Of a stretch of 64,000 nucleotides of DNA, positions 59,966 to 64,000 are shown in pieces. Positions within the stretch are counted from its first letter, which is position 1. Every line of letters starts with the position of its first letter. The DNA comes from JAQUOA01 sp037443785 (GTDB lineage: Bacteria; Bacteroidota; Ignavibacteria; UBA10030; UBA8401). Where the stretch lies: contig JBBINR010000004.1 in NCBI GenBank assembly GCA_037443785.1, forward strand, positions 62,001 through 126,000, in the 5' to 3' direction. The position numbers were made by a program, and so were the translations under genes. The notes below the pieces were generated by a model. That model did no database searches and was not told where the DNA came from. It saw nothing but the letters and a program-made list of their open reading frames with translations.

Positions 59966-60304
59966 TTATTTTCTAAAACGTGAATTTGATGCCGTCAATT
60001 CGGCAAACTGGCGATCAGGATGAATTTCTTTCGCGCGAACAAAAAGTGTTGCTTCATCTTCCGTATGATCAGGGTCCGGAACGCAGCAATCAACGGGACA
60101 CACTGCCGCACATTGTTCTTGATCGAAGTGACCGACGCATTCGGTGCATTTTTGGGGAACGATATAATAAAAGTCATTAGAAAGCGCATCAGCGTTAGCG
60201 CCTTTGTACTCATATTGTGCGCCGCCGGCATAAATCGCGGTATTCGGACATTCAGGTTCACATGCTCCACAATTGATACATTCTTCGGTGATCTTTGTTG
60301 CCAT
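59966..60304 (-). CDS. 2[4Fe-4S] ferredoxin, Chlorobium/nif type
   Basis: 112 residues. First cluster CINCGACEPECP; second CTECVGHFDQEQCAAVCP, where extra residues lie between the second and third Cys, the mark of the Chlorobium and nitrogen-fixation ferredoxin group. A tail follows with one more Cys pair (CCVPDPDH). Low-potential electron carrier for enzymes such as pyruvate:ferredoxin oxidoreductase. Monocistronic, with AAGGAG five bases before its ATG and its own terminator. Confidence 0.94.
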   Translation of the reverse strand: MATKITEECINCGACEPECPNTAIYAGGAQYEYKGANADALSNDFYYIVPQKCTECVGHFDQEQCAAVCPVDCCVPDPDHTEDEATLFVRAKEIHPDRQFAELTASNSRFRK

Positions 60305-60404
60305 AAAAATTTCTCCTTAATCGATAATTGAAACTTGAAAAAAGTAATGAATTCTTTAACGAAACTCAAATACGCCTTTTTCTTGCACGTAAGAAAAACA
60401 GGAC

Positions 60405-61040
60405 CTACAGGTATTTATGTTCAACAATCGTGCCATTCACGTCAAAAACATATAGAAGAGGCGCACCGGTTGGAATATTTAACTCTAAAACCTGTTCTTT
60501 TGTGAGGTTATCAAGATGCATCACGATGGACCGAAGACTGTTTCCATGTGCGGCGACAATAATATTTTTCCCATTTTTGATTTCAGGAAATATTTTTTTC
60601 TCCCAATAAGGAAGCGTTCGCGCGGCAGTATCTTTCAGACTTTCACTCATGCCTTCGGGATTCAAGTCGGTTTTATCAGACGGCGGAGGAACATCGTAGC
60701 TTCTTCGCCAGATGTGAACCTGCTGTTCTCCATATTTTTTTGCAGTCTCTGCTTTGTTCAATCCTTGCAGTGCGCCGTAGTGGCGTTCATTGAGCGCTTG
60801 ATCATATTCAGTGGGAATATTGGTTTGTCCGCTGGCTTCGAGAATAAAACGAAGTGTATTGTTTGCGCGTTGAAGCACCGAGGTAAACGCTTTGTCGAAT
60901 TTATAGGATTTCAGTTTTTGCCCGGCAGCCTTCGCTTCCTGCTCGCCTTTAGGCGAAAGCGGAACATCGACCCAGCCGGTAAAACGGTTTTCAAGATTCC
61001 ATTGCGATTCGCCGTGGCGAATTAAAATACAGTATGACAT
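60405..61040 (-). CDS. gpmA: GpmA, 2,3-bisphosphoglycerate-dependent phosphoglycerate mutase
   Basis: 211 residues, shorter than the about 250 of the Escherichia coli enzyme, as in some bacterial forms. LIRHGESQWNLENRFTGW carries the phosphorylated His9, TSVLQRANNTL and ALNERHYGALQGLNKAE are GpmA-specific, and VAAHGNSLRSI gives the second catalytic His. It interconverts 3- and 2-phosphoglycerate in glycolysis and gluconeogenesis. Downstream of its stop is a weak AT hairpin (tttttctt / aagaaaaa near 60378-60400). The upstream 81 bases hold the metH terminator. Confidence 0.95.
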   Translation of the reverse strand: MSYCILIRHGESQWNLENRFTGWVDVPLSPKGEQEAKAAGQKLKSYKFDKAFTSVLQRANNTLRFILEASGQTNIPTEYDQALNERHYGALQGLNKAETAKKYGEQQVHIWRRSYDVPPPSDKTDLNPEGMSESLKDTAARTLPYWEKKIFPEIKNGKNIIVAAHGNSLRSIVMHLDNLTKEQVLELNIPTGAPLLYVFDVNGTIVEHKYL

Positions 61041-61068
61041 TGAAGTGCATTCCTTTCTAAAAAATAAA

Positions 61069-61101
61069 AGCCACGACTAAATATACTCATTAATCGTGGC
61101 T
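61069..61101 (-). terminator. Terminator downstream of metH
   Basis: Agccacga (61069-61076) / tcgtggct (61094-61101) pair perfectly around a 17-base AT-rich loop; TTTTATTTTTTAG follows on the minus strand. It lies 20 bases after the metH stop. Confidence 0.75.
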
Positions 61102-61121
61102 GAAAAAAGAAATTAAAAAAC

Positions 61122-64000
61122 TCATTTTACGTTAAAATATTTTGCTTCGGGATGGTGGACAATAATTGCATCAGTTGACTGTTCCGGATCGAGCATAAAT
61201 TCTTCAGTTAAATGAACTCCGATTCGCTCCGGCTGAAGCAGTTCAAACAACTTTGTATGATCTTCAAGATTCGGGCACGCCGGATATCCGAAACTGTAGC
61301 GTGAACCTTGATACCCCTGACTGAATAACCGTTTGATTTCTTTCGCATCTTTTCCTGCAATACCAAGTTCTTCTCGAATTTTTTTGTGCCACAACTCGGC
61401 CAATGCTTCGGCAGTTTCAACACTCAGTCCATGAAACTCCAAATACTCTTTATAGTTATTAGCAGCATATAACTTTGCTGAATGTTCGGAGGCTTTCTTT
61501 CCCATCGTTACCATGTGAAATGCAATCACATCAATTCTTTCCGAATCTTTCTGTGCAAAATAATCTGACAAGCAAAGATGGCGATCATCTCGCTGGCGCG
61601 GAAATGTAAAGCGCAGCCATTCCGTCTTTTGATCTTCACGATAAATAATCACATCATTTCCATCGGATTGACAGGGGAAATATCCATACACAACTTTCGG
61701 ATCGAGAAGCATTTCGCGTTTTGCATGATCCTTCAATCGTTGAAGATCGGGATAAATTTTGCTCTCAAGTTCTTTGCGATATTCTTCTTCCGTTCGTTTC
61801 CCTTTCCGCACTTGCCACTGGCCTTTAATGAGCGCGGATTCGTTGATGTATTTATAGATATCATCCAGCGCAACGTGTTCAACAACTTTTGTTCCCCAAA
61901 ATGGCGGCTGTGGAATTGGAACACGGGGTGAAATTTTTGAGTGAATAATTGCTGAACCATCCTCTTTTAATGCTGCTGCAATCTTTGCTTCCGACCCAGT
62001 CAGTAATTCTTCAGCCTCTTCTTCCGAAACAATATGCGATTGGGGTGCTGAAGCAAAACTTTCTATTCCTTTTGTTTTCAATTGCTCCATAAAACGCAAA
62101 CCATCAAATGCATCGCTCGCATACACAACAGTTCCTTTATAAAGCGATCGAAGGTCGTTTTCAACAAATCGTCGCGTCAACGCAGCACCGCCAAGAACGA
62201 CGGGCGGTGTTAATCCACGCTCGTTTAACAATTCAAGATTTTCTTTCATGATCGCCGTTGATTTCACCAGCAATCCGCTCATGCCAATTGCATCAGCATG
62301 ATGTTCCTGCCACGATTGAAGAATATTTTCAAGAGGCTGCTTGATACCAAGATTATACACCTTGTAGCCGTTATTTGTCAAAATAATATCAACAAGATTT
62401 TTCCCAATATCATGAACATCACCCTTCACTGTTGCAAGAACCATTGAGCCTTTGTTCGTTGCATCGGTCTTATCCATGAACTGTTCGAGATAGGCAACGG
62501 CGGTTTTCATTGTCTCAGCGGATTGCAACACAAACGGCAGTTGCATTTCACCTTTTCCAAAAAGCTCGCCGACAACCTTCATTCCATCCAGCAGCACTTC
62601 ATTGATGATTTGAAGTGCAGAATATTTCTTTAACGCTTCGTCAATATCGACGGAAACATCGAGCTTGTCACCGTCAATAATTCTGTTCTTAAGAATCTCT
62701 TCGATCGTTCCGGTTCGCTGCTTTTTCTCTTCTTTCTTTTCGTGTTTCTTATCTGCGTAATACGACAGTAATTCCGTCAACGGATCGTACACGCACGTTT
62801 CGCCGTCAAATTTCCGCTCATCAAAAATTAATTGTTTGCACACTTCGCGGCCGCGTTCATCAATCTTATACAGCGGCTTAATTTTTTGAGAATTGACGAT
62901 GGCTTGTGTCAATCCAGCTTCGATTGAATAATGGAGAAAAACCGAATTCAAATCGTGGCGCGCTGCCGGTGAAAGTCCGAAAGAAATATTGCTCACGCCA
63001 AGAATGAATCCGACATCCGGAAAATCTTTTTTGATCAATTTGATCGCTTCAATCGTTTCAATTCCTGCCTTGCGGAATTCTTCATCGCCGGAGCCAAGAG
63101 TAAAGGTCAGCGTATCGAAAACAATATCACCCGGCTTCATCCCATGCTTATCGACTAATAAATGATAGATGCGTTTGGCAATTTCATATTTCTCTTTTGC
63201 CGTCTTAGCCATTCCGCGTTCATCAATCGTCAGCGCAACAACTGCGGCACCGTATCGTTTGCACAAAGGAATGACTTTGTCAATTCGCTCTTCGCCATCT
63301 TCAAGATTGACTGAATTCACAATCGCTTTGCCGGCACACAGCTGAAGCGCTACTTCGATCACATTCGCTTCTGTCGAATCAATCATCAATGGAAGCGGGA
63401 CTTGTGTATTTAATCGCGAAACGAATTCCTTCATATCGTGTGATTCATTTCTGCCAACATAGGCAACGCACACATCAAGAACGTGAGCCCCTTCTTTCAT
63501 CGCTTCTTTCGCCATCTGCACCATTCCGTCGTAATCTTCCTTTTGAAGAAGTTCGCGAAATTTTTTCGAACCGTTTGCATTCGTCCGTTCACCAATGATA
63601 AGCGGCGCGGGGTTTACTTTCATAATCTGGCTTGAATACAAACTTGACACGGAAGGTTGATACTCAGGATGACGGTATTTTGGAGAATAATTTCGCACGC
63701 TTTCAACAACTGCACGCAGATGTTCCGGACGTGTGCCGCAACAACCGCCGACAACGTTAACGCCAAAATCTTTTACGAAGTGTGAAAGCCATTGCGTCAT
63801 TTCTTCAGGCGTTAAATGATAATGCGCTTTTCCGCCAACATTTTCCGGGAGTCCTGCATTGGGAATACACGACACGGGAATCCGAGAGTTTTCACACAGA
63901 TAGCGAATATTTTCCGACATCTCTTTCGGGCCGGTGGCACAATTCATTCCGATCACAGAAATATCGTACGCTTCCAATGCCGTAAGCGCGGCGGAAATTT
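61122..64000 (-). CDS. metH: MetH, cobalamin-dependent methionine synthase (N-terminus cut by window edge)
   Basis: At least 959 residues; the frame is open at base 64000, so about the first 200-260 residues are missing. In order: the end of the homocysteine domain (zinc Cys in GMNCATGP and in GGCCGT), the folate domain (IIGERTNANGSKKF), the cobalamin cap, the B12 domain (DVHDIGKNLVD with the axial His, and GLLVKS), and the reactivation domain (KVVYGYFPCQSDGND and YSFGYPACPNLEDH). It methylates homocysteine from methyl-tetrahydrofolate. All four modules are in one chain, so it is the full-length type. No riboswitch can be judged because the 5' end is outside. Confidence 0.96.
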   Translation of the reverse strand, partial: ISAALTALEAYDISVIGMNCATGPKEMSENIRYLCENSRIPVSCIPNAGLPENVGGKAHYHLTPEEMTQWLSHFVKDFGVNVVGGCCGTRPEHLRAVVESVRNYSPKYRHPEYQPSVSSLYSSQIMKVNPAPLIIGERTNANGSKKFRELLQKEDYDGMVQMAKEAMKEGAHVLDVCVAYVGRNESHDMKEFVSRLNTQVPLPLMIDSTEANVIEVALQLCAGKAIVNSVNLEDGEERIDKVIPLCKRYGAAVVALTIDERGMAKTAKEKYEIAKRIYHLLVDKHGMKPGDIVFDTLTFTLGSGDEEFRKAGIETIEAIKLIKKDFPDVGFILGVSNISFGLSPAARHDLNSVFLHYSIEAGLTQAIVNSQKIKPLYKIDERGREVCKQLIFDERKFDGETCVYDPLTELLSYYADKKHEKKEEKKQRTGTIEEILKNRIIDGDKLDVSVDIDEALKKYSALQIINEVLLDGMKVVGELFGKGEMQLPFVLQSAETMKTAVAYLEQFMDKTDATNKGSMVLATVKGDVHDIGKNLVDIILTNNGYKVYNLGIKQPLENILQSWQEHHADAIGMSGLLVKSTAIMKENLELLNERGLTPPVVLGGAALTRRFVENDLRSLYKGTVVYASDAFDGLRFMEQLKTKGIESFASAPQSHIVSEEEAEELLTGSEAKIAAALKEDGSAIIHSKISPRVPIPQPPFWGTKVVEHVALDDIYKYINESALIKGQWQVRKGKRTEEEYRKELESKIYPDLQRLKDHAKREMLLDPKVVYGYFPCQSDGNDVIIYREDQKTEWLRFTFPRQRDDRHLCLSDYFAQKDSERIDVIAFHMVTMGKKASEHSAKLYAANNYKEYLEFHGLSVETAEALAELWHKKIREELGIAGKDAKEIKRLFSQGYQGSRYSFGYPACPNLEDHTKLFELLQPERIGVHLTEEFMLDPEQSTDAIIVHHPEAKYFNVK

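Noticed and set aside
1..64000. Mobile element, prophage or genomic island
   Set aside because: No transposase, integrase, phage protein, or att-like repeat at the tRNA-Arg genes was seen; base composition is fairly even apart from the barrel gene near 56 kb.

Overview
The window reads as an ordinary chromosomal stretch of a Gram-negative, AT-leaning bacterium of the FCB group (Bacteroidota / Chlorobi / Ignavibacteria side). This is an inference. It rests on a single-gene LpxC-FabZ fusion next to lpxA and lpxD, two OmpH/Skp-like genes beside bamA, a Chlorobium-type 2[4Fe-4S] ferredoxin and a few TAnnTTTG-type promoter boxes. No transposase, integrase, prophage or CRISPR array was seen. Most genes are on the minus strand.

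Layout. 1-8.6 kb: a minus-strand envelope operon, read uppS > bamA > two OmpH/Skp genes > lpxD > lpxC-fabZ > lpxA > lipoyl-type transferase > panB (cut by the window edge). 8.7-11.8 kb: plus-strand HI0933-family flavoprotein and purK-purE. 11.8-38.2 kb: a multiheme cytochrome region of about 26 kb with twelve multiheme c-type cytochromes. I count 137 canonical CXXCH motifs plus five atypical ones (three CX4CH, one CX3CH, one CXCH). 38.4-38.7 kb: two tandem tRNA-Arg genes. 38.8-46 kb: CBM9-like protein, a PhnD-like lipoprotein with a sensor kinase, an aldo/keto reductase, a rhodanese and a CoA-disulfide-reductase-like flavoprotein. 46-52.4 kb: two PAP2 phosphatase paralogs (one interrupted by an in-frame TAG) flank a lexA / RecA-like / B-family polymerase cassette. 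52.4-55 kb: a Spy/CpxP-like lipoprotein and three tandem small heat-shock protein genes. 55-64 kb: an unknown barrel protein, trxB, queG, a Rieske ferredoxin, an MBL hydrolase, a ferredoxin, gpmA and metH (cut by the edge).

The cytochrome region falls into three transcription units. Unit A (29.1 to 19.6 kb) holds two CbcL-like proteins (13 and 19 hemes fused to a b-type membrane domain), an ImcH-like seven-heme NapC/NirT protein, a Rieske protein, a b6-type cytochrome b and an 11-heme membrane-anchored cytochrome. Together they look like inner-membrane quinol-oxidising machinery. Unit B (38.2 to 29.4 kb) holds a cytochrome-b-like membrane protein, a TPR protein, 20-, 25- and 10-heme cytochromes, a barrel protein and a membrane-anchored FAD/ferredoxin oxidoreductase. 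Unit C (19.4 to 11.8 kb) holds a c554-like cytochrome, a barrel protein, a 14-heme cytochrome, three cytochrome lipoproteins and an esterase. The simplest joint reading is a quinol-to-outside (extracellular electron transfer) apparatus. Direction and substrate cannot be read from the DNA.

The most interesting items are the 25-heme protein built from 73-residue three-heme modules, the co-location of ImcH-like and CbcL-like entry points with a bc-type complex, and the SOS cassette of lexA, a RecA-like protein lacking a normal Walker A and a divergent B-family polymerase. The lexA gene carries a perfect CTGT-N8-ACAG operator on its own promoter.
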